Program-made: the position numbers and the translations under genes | Part shown: positions 19,700 to 28,399 of the stretch, in pieces | Layout of the letters: the number at the start of each line of letters is the position of its first letter | Position numbering within the stretch: position 1 is the first letter of the stretch | Notes under the pieces: generated by a model | Database searches by the model: none | Told to the model about the DNA's origin: nothing | What the model saw: the letters and a program-made list of their open reading frames with translations, nothing else | DNA from: Winogradskyella aurantia | Lineage (GTDB): Bacteria > Bacteroidota > Bacteroidia > Flavobacteriales > Flavobacteriaceae | NCBI RefSeq assembly: GCF_002266855.1 | Contig: NZ_NGJN01000002.1 | Location: 470,116 to 534,115, forward strand | Direction: 5' to 3' | DNA: 64,000 bases

Positions 19700-20713
19700 C
19701 TAATCGTCAACATTAAGTGACATTAAATACGTCATCATAATTTCATCACCTTTTTTAAATTTCTCCATAAAATTCGCACCCTCAATATCATCAATATTTT
19801 GTAAGGTTAAATTTGTTCCAAACGCGCGTTTTAAAGCATCTATCACATTTTGCGTTGGATCGTTTGTTATATAATAGTCTATAATCCTCTTTTGTAGGTC
19901 TTTGTCCCCATAAAGGTTATTGAAATATTTCTTAGCCTTATCATTAGGAATAAACGAATTGTCAGGTTGTAAGTAATTCAATAACTGCAAATTCATCTTT
20001 ATGATATTCATTTGTTCAGAGTAGGGCCAGTAAAGTGGAATATCAATTTTTTTTGTTTTATCTGTGTAAAACTCTGGTTCGTAATCGTAGCTAGGCATGA
20101 CAATATCGGGAGCGCGATCACCTAAATCTAGTGCAGCATATGAGCAATAGTACATGAAATCTCTTATCTCTTCATTGGCTATAGGCATAGCCTTGTACAT
20201 ACTATTGTCACTCACAACCATGGCATCAACTCTATTTGGATAATTTTCAGCAATATGAAACATCACTTGTGGAGAATTGGTTCTACCAATAAAAACAGCA
20301 CTTTCAATATTCAATTTATCCATAAATGCCAATATATCCTGGGCAATATTCTCTACTTTGTAAATATCATCACCATCCATATCAGAGTTACCATAGCCTC
20401 TGTAAATAGGAGCATAGACACGATAATATTTTGATGCCTCAGTAAGAATCTCCCGCCATGCCAAAAAATTCTGGTGGTACATTGGGTTATTTTCCATACC
20501 AGAGGCATTATGAATCCCTTGTATATGGATTAGCGCATTTCCTTTTCCTCCAAAATCCATGTATTCCATGTTCATTCTTGAGGTTTGGACCATTTTAGCT
20601 TGATAGGCAGCCTCAACTTTATTCTTTACTGAATCGGTTTGTTTAAGATTTTGTCCATACATTATTATGAGACATAAGTACAAAACTGTAGTTGCTAATA
20701 ATTTCATATTCAA
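19700..20713 (-). CDS. secreted alpha/beta hydrolase-fold protein with altered nucleophile elbow
   Basis: This 337-residue protein has a signal peptide (ends MYGQ). The fold is seen in IHIQGIHNASG (oxyanion-type loop), YRVYAPIYRGYGNSD and the elbow region. Where hydrolases have G-x-S-x-G this protein has G143-R-T145-N-S147, so the nucleophile Ser is Thr and the second Gly is Ser. Downstream PNRVDAMVVSDNS fits the fold. The protein may be non-hydrolytic, or a Thr could serve. The stop lies 27 bp from the preceding spacer repeat, and 64 bp separate its start from the deiminase gene, so co-transcription with that gene is likely. Confidence 0.8.
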   Translation of the reverse strand: MNMKLLATTVLYLCLIIMYGQNLKQTDSVKNKVEAAYQAKMVQTSRMNMEYMDFGGKGNALIHIQGIHNASGMENNPMYHQNFLAWREILTEASKYYRVYAPIYRGYGNSDMDGDDIYKVENIAQDILAFMDKLNIESAVFIGRTNSPQVMFHIAENYPNRVDAMVVSDNSMYKAMPIANEEIRDFMYYCSYAALDLGDRAPDIVMPSYDYEPEFYTDKTKKIDIPLYWPYSEQMNIIKMNLQLLNYLQPDNSFIPNDKAKKYFNNLYGDKDLQKRIIDYYITNDPTQNVIDALKRAFGTNLTLQNIDDIEGANFMEKFKKGDEIMMTYLMSLNVDD

Positions 20714-20777
20714 TAATTTAATTAAATAATTGCAATGATTAGTTTAAATCTTTATATTGTGCTATATAGTGTTTGTA

Positions 20778-22073
20778 TTAGTATATTTTTGGTTCTTGCA
20801 TCGTTACGCAATGAATTCCACCACCACCATAAACGCTATTTAATGGCAAGACATCAATCATTACGATTTTTCTATTAGGAAAAACCTTCTGAAAGATTGT
20901 TTTTGCCTCCTCATCTTTATCCATCGAGCCGTATTCACCATAGGTTGCAGTGAGTACCAATCCATTAGTGACTAAAAAATTAAGATATCCCGCAGCAGCA
21001 ATCCCTTGTATGGTATCTCCAACGGATAAGGCATGACCTTCCGGCAAATCCCCAATATCAAATTTGTTATTCATTTTATTAGATCTGTCCGATTGTTCAA
21101 TAATTGAAATCGGAGTCTCTACAGGTCTTGGTATGGGCATTTTTATAATATTGAATGATTTACCATTTATATCTGTTGCATTTTTAAGGATTTCATAATT
21201 TATGGACATTCGGTCATAATTTAATTGGTTCAAGGGATGTTCATCAATTTCATCCTCATCAACCCAGGCCAATAGAATGGTATTTTCATCAGTAAACCGC
21301 ACAAACTCGTCTGTATGTCCACCCGTACCACCGACCATATATTTATTATCTATTAGCATTTCAAAATGCTCATCTTCAATAACTCCCTGAGGTAGCCAAA
21401 TCACTTTCTTAATTCCAAATCGGCTGAACTCCTTTTCTAGTTCTTCTTTTGTCTTATCGGGATTTCTTTGAAGGGTTACCGCTTCAGATTGAATCAACAC
21501 CCCATTTCCATTATACTCAAAAGAGCCACCCTCAAGAAAAACGTCTATCTTATTGTGTTTTGCTTGTGTTGTTATCCCCATAAGACTATCAATTCTTGCT
21601 CTGTCCGATTTCTCAACCGCCGTTTTGATAGAATCATACTTATCTCCAAACCATTCTGGCCAGCGCGCATAACTCCAATCTACTCGGCCATATTGGTTCC
21701 ACCCAAAATCAACCATTGCCAGATGATTGGTACCGTCAAGTGCAAATACCGCCCCGTAATCCCGAATCCATGAATTAGCCTCTGGGTAAATATGCGCTTC
21801 AAAGGATAAGGTATCTACATTTAAACTATCTAAAATTTGAAACGAGGCTTTCCTGGTAGAATCACTTGGAAAAGCGACCTTTACCTTTACATTGCCGTGT
21901 AATTGATTAATTATATTAGCAATAACGCGGTTGTTGTCTTGCCTGTAGTCATCCCAACTCAACCAAATGGCTTCGTGTTCTTCCCACTCAGCTGGAATTC
22001 TGAATTTCTGTACAGATTTATTCTTACACCCTATAAGGGATACTATAATCAAAACCAAAAAGAGAATTCTCAT
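20778..22073 (-). CDS. agmatine deiminase / peptidylarginine deiminase family lipoprotein
   Basis: This 431-residue protein has lipobox SLIGC (Cys16). The guanidine-modifying core is intact: RIPAEWEEHEAIWLSW, the NSWIRDYGAVF Asp, the GGTGGHTDEFVRF His, and the nucleophile Cys in YGGGGIHCVTMQEP at the C-terminus. Members convert agmatine to N-carbamoylputrescine or act on arginine. Export as a lipoprotein is unusual for agmatine deiminase and points to a periplasmic arginine or agmatine source. First gene of a likely two-gene unit with the alpha/beta hydrolase-fold protein. Confidence 0.9.
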   Translation of the reverse strand: MRILFLVLIIVSLIGCKNKSVQKFRIPAEWEEHEAIWLSWDDYRQDNNRVIANIINQLHGNVKVKVAFPSDSTRKASFQILDSLNVDTLSFEAHIYPEANSWIRDYGAVFALDGTNHLAMVDFGWNQYGRVDWSYARWPEWFGDKYDSIKTAVEKSDRARIDSLMGITTQAKHNKIDVFLEGGSFEYNGNGVLIQSEAVTLQRNPDKTKEELEKEFSRFGIKKVIWLPQGVIEDEHFEMLIDNKYMVGGTGGHTDEFVRFTDENTILLAWVDEDEIDEHPLNQLNYDRMSINYEILKNATDINGKSFNIIKMPIPRPVETPISIIEQSDRSNKMNNKFDIGDLPEGHALSVGDTIQGIAAAGYLNFLVTNGLVLTATYGEYGSMDKDEEAKTIFQKVFPNRKIVMIDVLPLNSVYGGGGIHCVTMQEPKIY

Positions 22074-22219
22074 AGTCGATGTCTTTGTTACGTGTTCTCA
22101 CTATGTAGGTCTGTGGTTTAGTTGTCAATACAACACGTACGGGCTAAACTAAAAAGAGAAAAGGGGACTGGAGGTAGGACTTTACCTTAGACTTTAAAAA
22201 TATTGGCTTTTAATTTTGT

Positions 22220-23029
22220 TCAAAATTTTTCATATTGGGATTGTAAGAGTATAATTATGAGGATATTTCCATCAAAAATAATTTTCAAATCATCTCCAAT
22301 TTTAAATTCCTTTCGTTCCTGGTAGATGGCTTTTGCTAGTTCAAATTCTAGGGATACATGTCCCATCCCTCGGCCTAGGATGGCTTCTGGGGTGCTTTCT
22401 ACAAACTTCGTATTAATAAGGGTTCCATTGGTGTCAGTCGCTATAAATGAATCTGGATATTCTTCAATTCTTATTCTGAAAAAGCTATAATCATCTTTTA
22501 TGGACGTTTTTGTTTTGGGGGTCAACGTGCGCGTTTCTTTAAGCCGTACGACTTCTACAGAGTCATTAGGATTTGACATTCCTATTTGACCATATGAAAC
22601 AAAGAAATTTCCTCCATAGGGGTGACCAGAAGCGAATTCGGTACCAACAGTCAGTAATTCACCGTATGCTGTGCCTTTATGGCCGTAGTAACGTTGAGCC
22701 TTAGGAATGGCTTCTTTTTCTTTACTTCCCAAAGCAATTTGGCTACCTGTGTAAAGGCTCGTTGAGGAGTTCCAAAATTCCACGTAGGGAATTGATTTGG
22801 ATGGAATAAGAAATGCCTTAGAATTATCTGGCATAATTGCCAAAGAACGTGGAATATTAGACTTTAATGTTTTCATTAAAGAGTCAAAATGAACTCCGGG
22901 AATAGTCACTACAATGTGGTCACAATATCCATCGATCCTTTCTTCAGAAGAATTAGATTGTGAATGGCCTAAATAAGTTGTCATAAGTAGACCAATCCAA
23001 ATGACTGCACTATAAAATTTTTGTGTCAT
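22220..23029 (-). CDS. secreted protein of unknown function, possible VOC-like N-terminal half
   Basis: This 269-residue protein has a signal peptide ending GHSQ. The segment DHIVVTIPGVHFDSLMKTL and later EFWNSSTSLYTGS, then GHVSLEF, resemble two halves of a vicinal-oxygen-chelate fold (His and Glu at metal-like positions), but the match is loose. The hydrophobic C-terminus (GNILIIILLQSQYEKF) is unlike the rest and may be a recent frame change. No family confidently named. Flanked by a palindromic spacer upstream. Confidence 0.6.
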   Translation of the reverse strand: MTQKFYSAVIWIGLLMTTYLGHSQSNSSEERIDGYCDHIVVTIPGVHFDSLMKTLKSNIPRSLAIMPDNSKAFLIPSKSIPYVEFWNSSTSLYTGSQIALGSKEKEAIPKAQRYYGHKGTAYGELLTVGTEFASGHPYGGNFFVSYGQIGMSNPNDSVEVVRLKETRTLTPKTKTSIKDDYSFFRIRIEEYPDSFIATDTNGTLINTKFVESTPEAILGRGMGHVSLEFELAKAIYQERKEFKIGDDLKIIFDGNILIIILLQSQYEKF

Positions 23030-23339
23030 AATTTATCGTTGTTTTGATCAATTTCTACTAATGGTTTTGGCTTTGATTTAGCGTTTCTGATTTTGTTTAT
23101 TAGATTGTTTTTGTTAATGCCATTTTTTAAAAACCTGAGTCATAAACTCCTAATTTTAATGGTTGTCTTTGTAAGTTCAACGCATAATGCGACTCTTGGT
23201 GTTGGATTTAAAGACTAAATTTAACAAATACAAACTAAATAGGCACTAACAAAGCGGACTTTGCGCAGTAAACATCCGCGAATATTTTCGTAAGTAGATA
23301 AGAAGGGCTCCATAAATTATATGCGGCTTGGTACTTTTG
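23030..23339. repeat. spacer with family A palindromic repeat, copy 2 (about 23057-23325)
   Basis: A 310-bp spacer with the same block order as the copy at 19388: TAATGGTTGTCTTTGTAAGTTCAACG-type centre, the variable hairpin GCATAATGC, then AAATTTAACAAATACAAAC and a degenerate right end. This copy has diverged in its right terminus. Confidence 0.6.
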
Positions 23340-24074
23340 TTATTTATTTTGAGGCTTCAGCCTTGTATCAATTAATTGAAGTAGTTTTTCTTCTTCTTCT
23401 ATTGTAACATTTAAAACTAATAAGTAATACTTATAGATATAGGTGTAGTATTGCGCCACTCGATTTTTATAAATTGGATCATTCAATACATAATCATAAA
23501 AATCATCATCATATTTACCTTTATACCAATTCTTAAACCAAGGCTTTGATTCTCTAAATAATTGCGTATATTCTTGTAGTAGGGCTGTCGTAGATGTCAC
23601 AGCATTATCCAAGCTTGGTACAACTTGTGAATAAAATGTTTGTATTTTAAAATTGAGGGAATCCTTTTCGCTTTCATCTTTGTTATTATATACTTGAATT
23701 CTGTTAATCCCATTTGTTTGTAGGAATACCGGCGAAAAACTTGATAAAATCATAGGACATTTTTTACATTCCAAATATTCCTCTTTAGTAATTGTATCTT
23801 TCATACTTAATAGAAAACTACTTTCATTTTGCTTGTAACGACGAATAATCAAGCCCATATTCATTGTATCTATCATCATATCGTTTTTAACGGTCTTTAG
23901 GATACTTTGATACTCGTTGTTTTGTTTTCTTTGCTCGTTCAAATTATTAATCCATAGAGCAATTAAAATTCCAATAACTACAAGGATAATTTCTCCAATT
24001 ACATATTTTAAATACTTACCGGTTTTATTTTTTTCCATAAGATTGTAGCGTATTTTTCGAAAGAATTTTATCAT
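23340..24074 (-). CDS. DUF6090 family membrane-anchored protein
   Basis: This 244-residue member has the conserved N-terminus MIKFFRKIRYNLMEKNK and membrane helix (about 28-44, ILVVIGILIALWIN). Its variable domain carries a Cys pair (ECKKCP, about residues 83-88) not seen in the other copies here. Trp/Tyr-rich helices follow (SKPWFKNWYKGKYDDDFYDY). The pair could bind metal or form a disulphide if periplasmic. Gene stands between two spacers, so it is likely a monocistronic unit. Confidence 0.86.
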   Translation of the reverse strand: MIKFFRKIRYNLMEKNKTGKYLKYVIGEIILVVIGILIALWINNLNEQRKQNNEYQSILKTVKNDMMIDTMNMGLIIRRYKQNESSFLLSMKDTITKEEYLECKKCPMILSSFSPVFLQTNGINRIQVYNNKDESEKDSLNFKIQTFYSQVVPSLDNAVTSTTALLQEYTQLFRESKPWFKNWYKGKYDDDFYDYVLNDPIYKNRVAQYYTYIYKYYLLVLNVTIEEEEKLLQLIDTRLKPQNK

Positions 24075-24093
24075 ATGTTTAGTTTTAATAGCT

Positions 24094-24160
24094 AACGCGT
24101 AAAGCTGACCCTGTCATTAAAACAGTTCACTGGAATGTTTCTAGACGTTCTGTCCTGTAT
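24094..24160. repeat. family D spacer repeat, copy 2
   Basis: Starts TAACGCGTAAAGCTGACCC and contains CATTAAAACAGTTCACTGG. It matches 11776-11842 over about 67 bp with scattered changes. The surrounding 24075-24280 spacer closes with GACGCCGTTGCTGATAA. Confidence 0.65.
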
Positions 24161-24280
24161 CCTCATCAAAGTCTTCAAGACCTCGGGTTTTTCTGTAGAA
24201 TACGAGCACTGAGTACGCAATAACTCAAGCAATTTAAGCTGTAATGAACCGACGCCGTTGCTGATAATTGTATTTAATAT

Positions 24281-25075
24281 TTATTTACTTAATTTCAATA
24301 TTCTGAATGCACCTTGAATTACCAAAGCAAAAACAATTGTTCCGATAATCAAATCAGGTTTGCTTGAACTCAACCAATTTACCAAAAGTCCAGCGACTAT
24401 AACACCTAAATTGATAATCACATCATTTGAGGTAAAAATCATACTTGCTTTCATATGAGCCTCTTCTTTGCTCTTTGATTTTTGTAAAATGTAAAGACAA
24501 ATTCCGTTTGCGATAAGCGCAAGAATCGAAACGACAATCATCGTTGAAAAATCGGGCAGTTTTTCATCTCCAAAAAATCGTCTTAAAACCTCTACAAATC
24601 CAATAATAGCTAGTGTTATTTGAAAATATCCAGCAAGTTTTGCAATCTGCTTTTTCTTTGTTATCGTACCGCCAACAGCAAGCAAGCTAATCCCGTAAAC
24701 AAACGAGTCGGCAAGCATATCCAAACTGTCAGCAACTAATCCCATAGATTTTGAAATTATTCCAGTTGCCATTTCTATTAGAAAAAAGGCGAAATTTATG
24801 CCGAGAACAGTCCAAAGTAGTTTTTTCTGGTTTGCTGTTTCTTTAAATTCTGCTTGGTCGGTTTGTTCAGTCGAGATTTTCTTTGCGCCTAAATTCAGTT
24901 CAAGAACGGACTTTTCTATCTGGTCAATTTCTCCGCTGTGAAAAACGGTCAATGTTCGGTTGGGTATGTCAAAGTCTAAATTGGCAATACTTGAAATTCT
25001 ATCCAATTTTATTCGGATTAGGTTTTCCTCCGACGGACAATCCATTTTAGAAATTTCAAATAGTGTTTTGTTCAT
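24281..25075 (-). CDS. cation diffusion facilitator-like transporter with N-terminal HMA-like domain
   Basis: This 264-residue protein has two parts. Residues 1-75 resemble a ferredoxin-fold heavy-metal domain, but the CxxC site is reduced to one Cys (KMDCPSEE). Residues about 88-262 have five or six membrane helices with the CDF metal-site pattern: ADSLDMLADS in helix 2 and TSNDVIINLGV in helix 5 (Asp positions kept, one His replaced by Asn). CDF proteins export Zn, Co or Cd. Loss of the cytosolic CDF C-terminal domain and its replacement by an N-terminal metal-chaperone-like domain is seen in other Bacteroidota proteins of this type. Confidence 0.8.
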   Translation of the reverse strand: MNKTLFEISKMDCPSEENLIRIKLDRISSIANLDFDIPNRTLTVFHSGEIDQIEKSVLELNLGAKKISTEQTDQAEFKETANQKKLLWTVLGINFAFFLIEMATGIISKSMGLVADSLDMLADSFVYGISLLAVGGTITKKKQIAKLAGYFQITLAIIGFVEVLRRFFGDEKLPDFSTMIVVSILALIANGICLYILQKSKSKEEAHMKASMIFTSNDVIINLGVIVAGLLVNWLSSSKPDLIIGTIVFALVIQGAFRILKLSK

Positions 25076-25399
25076 TCAATTTCGTGTGTTTTGGCATTAA
25101 CCATGTGTTGTTTGATGTATGGTTTAGCTAAGCTGATTATTTTCCTTAGTTCGTTTTTGTTACCGTCATTTTTTCAAAATAACGAACAAAAATCTCCTAG
25201 TTTTAATAGTCGGCTCAATCAGTTCAACGTTTAATGCGTCTTGTGTCGTTGCGTGTTTCAGCAAACAATTTAGAAAATAAAAGCCAGATATAGACGAACG
25301 TAGCGAATTTGCGCCAGCAACTTTCTTAAGACTGTTCTGTGATTTTAACGAAGGGTAGGCTAGAACTTGCCATAAATTAGATACAATGCTGAACTCTAG
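25076..25399. repeat. spacer with family A palindromic repeat, copy 3 (about 25105-25392)
   Basis: 324 bp. Blocks: GATGTATGGTTTAGCTAAGCTG, then TTCGTTTTTGTTACCGTC with its partner ATAACGAACAAAAATCTCC, a centre AGTTCAACGTTTAATGCG, GACGAACGTAGCGAA, and the right end ATAAATTAGATACAATGCTG. The hairpin GTTCGTT/AACGAAC is clear. Confidence 0.7.
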
Positions 25400-26122
25400 T
25401 TATTCTTTATTATTTATTTCAGCCTCTATTTCTTTCAACAATCGGTCTATTTCAACAGCCGTATTTTTAGAAATAGCCTCATAATCTCCAGAAGCATATG
25501 CCAATTGGGATATTAGATTAGTAAACTCTGAAGTGTTTAATAATTTGTCATAATCATTGGGCACGAGTCCTTTTGATAAAGTTGTTCTAAAATATTTAAT
25601 TGTTAAGGGAACACTAGTCGTTGTAAATATATTAGACATTTTAATCTCCTGATCTTTAATTAGTCCAAATTTTTCATCATATAAGCGAATTATGCTTAAT
25701 CTTAGTTTATCATTGGTAATGTTATCAAACCCTTGACTTTTGAGATTTTCGTATGCGGAATATGCTAGAAGAAAAGAAAAATTATCTAAGGGTATTGAAA
25801 AATACCTCTGTAAAGAGTCATTATAGGCAAGTCTATTAGTGAGATGATTTTCAACTAGCTTGCCGTTACGCTTTGTCTTATTAAAAAATTCTGCTTTATC
25901 ATATAATCTGTATTTATTTGAAATCAATTCACTTTTTAATTCCTTTAAAATTTTTAATTCTTTTGATTTATTTTTTTGATTTTCATTCCAATTATTAATC
26001 GATAACGCAATTAAAATTCCAATAACCACAAGTACAATTTCACCAATAGCATATTTCAAATATTTGCCGGTTTTGTTTTTTTCCATAAGTTCAAGTCGAA
26101 TGTGTCTAAAAAATTTTATCAT
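25400..26122 (-). CDS. DUF6090 family membrane-anchored protein
   Basis: This 240-residue member (MIKFFRHIRLELMEKNK) has a membrane helix at about 28-45. The variable domain is long helices with many charged residues (LKILKELKSELISNKYRLYDKAEFF at about 55-79). The leader at 26123 precedes it and a family A spacer follows, so it forms its own unit. Confidence 0.86.
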   Translation of the reverse strand: MIKFFRHIRLELMEKNKTGKYLKYAIGEIVLVVIGILIALSINNWNENQKNKSKELKILKELKSELISNKYRLYDKAEFFNKTKRNGKLVENHLTNRLAYNDSLQRYFSIPLDNFSFLLAYSAYENLKSQGFDNITNDKLRLSIIRLYDEKFGLIKDQEIKMSNIFTTTSVPLTIKYFRTTLSKGLVPNDYDKLLNTSEFTNLISQLAYASGDYEAISKNTAVEIDRLLKEIEAEINNKE

Positions 26123-26262
26123 AGTTTCAATTGGTGGGTTGGATATGCCCGCAAGCGACTATCTCAACCAAAAGCCTAATAGAGCTTTGATTTTGAAAAG
26201 GCATAATTGAGTTTCGATTATATAAGAATTGAATCATTAATTTTCGGTGGATTATAATAAAG
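26123..26262 (-). promoter_or_regulatory. DUF6090 leader
   Basis: The clearest leader copy. Read toward the gene it has TAATCGAAACTCAATTATGC, a hairpin around GGCTTT/AAAGCC-type arms, then TTGAGATAGTCGCTTGCGGG and ATATCCAACC about 25 bp before the ATG. The outer end is ATTATAATAAAGCACAAC. Shared with 12765, 14938, 36982 and 47372. Confidence 0.6.
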
Positions 26263-26412
26263 CACAACACTTTTGTTTATAATGTCGTGGGGTATTTCAG
26301 CACCTAATTTAGCACATAAACAGTAAAGAGACACGAAGGACTCATAGGCATCAAAAATTTCGGGTCACGAGTGAGGAGAACTACCATACCCAATGAGGTT
26401 ATACGTTGCTGA
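26263..26412. repeat. family B spacer repeat, degenerate
   Basis: Begins ACAACACTTTTG and contains TTTCAGCACCTAATTTAGC and AGACACGAAGGACTC, the family B core. It ends at TATACGTTGCTGATAA just before the amidohydrolase stop. Confidence 0.55.
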
Positions 26413-26418
26413 TAATAA

Positions 26419-28125
26419 TCATTTCTTATACACAGTTCTACCTTCTTTAATGGTTTCCAAGACCTGTATATTTTTGATGGCAGACTCTTCAACTTTTAAG
26501 GGATTCTTATCCAAGATTACCAAATCTGCAAATTTTCCATCTTCCAAAGAACCCTTTATATCTTCTTCAAAATGCTGAAAAGCAGACCATATGGTAATGG
26601 CCTGTAGTGCTTCATAAGGCGATAATTTTTCCTCTGCCCCTATAACCTTTCCTGAGCGTGACTTTCGTTCAACAGTAATACCAACCATTCTCATCAAATT
26701 TGGTAGTGCAACCGGGGCATCTGTATGGATTGTAATTTTCACACCTTTATTTAGTGCTGTTCTAACCGGACTGATTTTATTGCCTAATTCCTCACCGATA
26801 ATTTGAGTGTGCCAATCACCCCAATAAAATGTGTGTAATGGGAACAATGAGGCAATGACATCTAAAGTTTTTAATGAATCCAATTGATCTTCCCTAATAT
26901 ATTGCCCGTGAATTAATACCGTCCGTCGGTCATCATTTCCAAATTCGTCTGCAGCAGCTCTGGTCGCTTTTATAAATTGATCTATAGCTGCGTCACCATT
27001 TCCATGTGTCAGGACTTGCCAGTTGTTTTTAAATCCTTTCTTGAACAGATCGATGACATCATTCTCATTTGGGAATGCTGGATAACCTTTATAACCTTCT
27101 TCTGTCCCCTCAGGTCTTAACAAATAAGGTTCCGTTCTCCAGGCCGTTCTCCCTTGTGGAGAGCCATCCAAGGTGATTTTCATTCCCCCAATCCTATAAT
27201 GATTGTTATAACTTTTGCTATTCCACTTCGTTGCCATTAAATCATCCACTACCATATAATCGATGTAGGAAACAACATCCAATTTTAGTGCATTTGCCTC
27301 GGCGGCCTTAACGTACATGGTTTGATCGACCAATCTTCCATCCTGAGCGGTTGTATAACCATAAGACAAGGCCATTTCCTGACCTGATTCGAAAAACTTG
27401 TTTGCCGCTTCTTCAGATACTGGGGTCAAAGCCTTGGCGAAATAGGGTATTGCCGCCAGCTCTTCTAAAACGCCATTAGGCTCATTGTTTTCAGTTCTTC
27501 GAATAATGCCACCTTCTGGATCTTTAGTTTCGGAGGTGATATTTAAGAGTTCTAGTCCTTTAGAGTTAACCACTGCGAAATGACCAGAGATATGGACAAT
27601 CATTACTGGGTGTTCAGTGGAGACTCGATCCAAATCGAATTTTGTGGGGAAACGCTTTTCTTCTAGAACTGAATCATCAAAACCTAGCCCAAAGATCCAA
27701 CCCGTAAGGGCTCTGTTTTCTGGTGTATTCCAGGCCTTTAATATTTCGATTATTTTTGGAATATTACGGGCTCCGGCATCAGGGGGTGGTAATATCTGTG
27801 CTCCGATGGCCTGAGAGGAAAACGCCCCAAAATGCGCATGACCGTCTATAAACCCTGGTAATAAGGTTTTACCCTCTAAGTCGATCATTTTATGGCCAGG
27901 ACCTGCTAGGCCCATAGCTTTATCAGATTTACCTGCGAATGTTATTTTTCCATCTTTAACAACTAAGGCTTCTACATATTCTGGTGAGTCTCCTTCCATT
28001 GTTAGGATATCACCACCGTAGTAAACTAAAGCATTATTTTCACCCTCAATATCGGATTTTGACTCTGTCTTACAAGAGGAAATTAATACTAGTAGAGCAA
28101 AAAAGTAGAGTAATTTAGTTTTCAT
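26419..28125 (-). CDS. amidohydrolase family lipoprotein, YtcJ-like
   Basis: 568 residues from the ATG at 28125. An in-frame ATG at 28197 would add 24 residues that would mask the lipoprotein signal. The lipobox is LISSC (Cys18). Metal-site motifs: H96-A-H98 in GFIDGHAHFG, LTHGNGDAAID, VLIHGQY, and ITIHTDAPVALP. As with the enzyme at 1038, it should hydrolyse a C-N bond outside the cytoplasm. The two share the overall order of motifs but little else. Flanked by spacers on both sides. Confidence 0.88.
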   Translation of the reverse strand: MKTKLLYFFALLVLISSCKTESKSDIEGENNALVYYGGDILTMEGDSPEYVEALVVKDGKITFAGKSDKAMGLAGPGHKMIDLEGKTLLPGFIDGHAHFGAFSSQAIGAQILPPPDAGARNIPKIIEILKAWNTPENRALTGWIFGLGFDDSVLEEKRFPTKFDLDRVSTEHPVMIVHISGHFAVVNSKGLELLNITSETKDPEGGIIRRTENNEPNGVLEELAAIPYFAKALTPVSEEAANKFFESGQEMALSYGYTTAQDGRLVDQTMYVKAAEANALKLDVVSYIDYMVVDDLMATKWNSKSYNNHYRIGGMKITLDGSPQGRTAWRTEPYLLRPEGTEEGYKGYPAFPNENDVIDLFKKGFKNNWQVLTHGNGDAAIDQFIKATRAAADEFGNDDRRTVLIHGQYIREDQLDSLKTLDVIASLFPLHTFYWGDWHTQIIGEELGNKISPVRTALNKGVKITIHTDAPVALPNLMRMVGITVERKSRSGKVIGAEEKLSPYEALQAITIWSAFQHFEEDIKGSLEDGKFADLVILDKNPLKVEESAIKNIQVLETIKEGRTVYKK

Positions 28126-28399
28126 TTTAGTGGTGTTATATAACCAATGGTACCGGACAAGATGTCGGCACGATTGGCAGTTAATTGTACTTATCAATTT
28201 CTCATTTACATCGTCAGTTCAACGCTTGAAGCATCTCTTGTCATCGCCATTGGCAGTTGCGAAGCATTGCTCGTTGTTCAACACCTGAAAGGCAAATTAC
28301 GTAACATAATAATTCCGAAGATGTTCTTTGAATAAATGTAAGAAAAATTGTTTTCTTAACTAGTAGTAGCAATTAATTATAGTCTTTGAAGACTGAAGT
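28126..28399. other. intergenic spacer, degenerate repeat fragments
   Basis: 274 bp. Contains CAGTTCAACGCTTGAAGCATCTC, which is the family A centre with its small hairpin, and GCATTGCTCGTTGTTCAAC. The termini are not recognisable, so this looks like a decayed spacer. Confidence 0.45.

Noticed and set aside
22220..23029. Assigning the gene to a named glyoxalase family
   Set aside because: Only loose resemblance to the VOC fold and an atypical C-terminus, so left as unknown.
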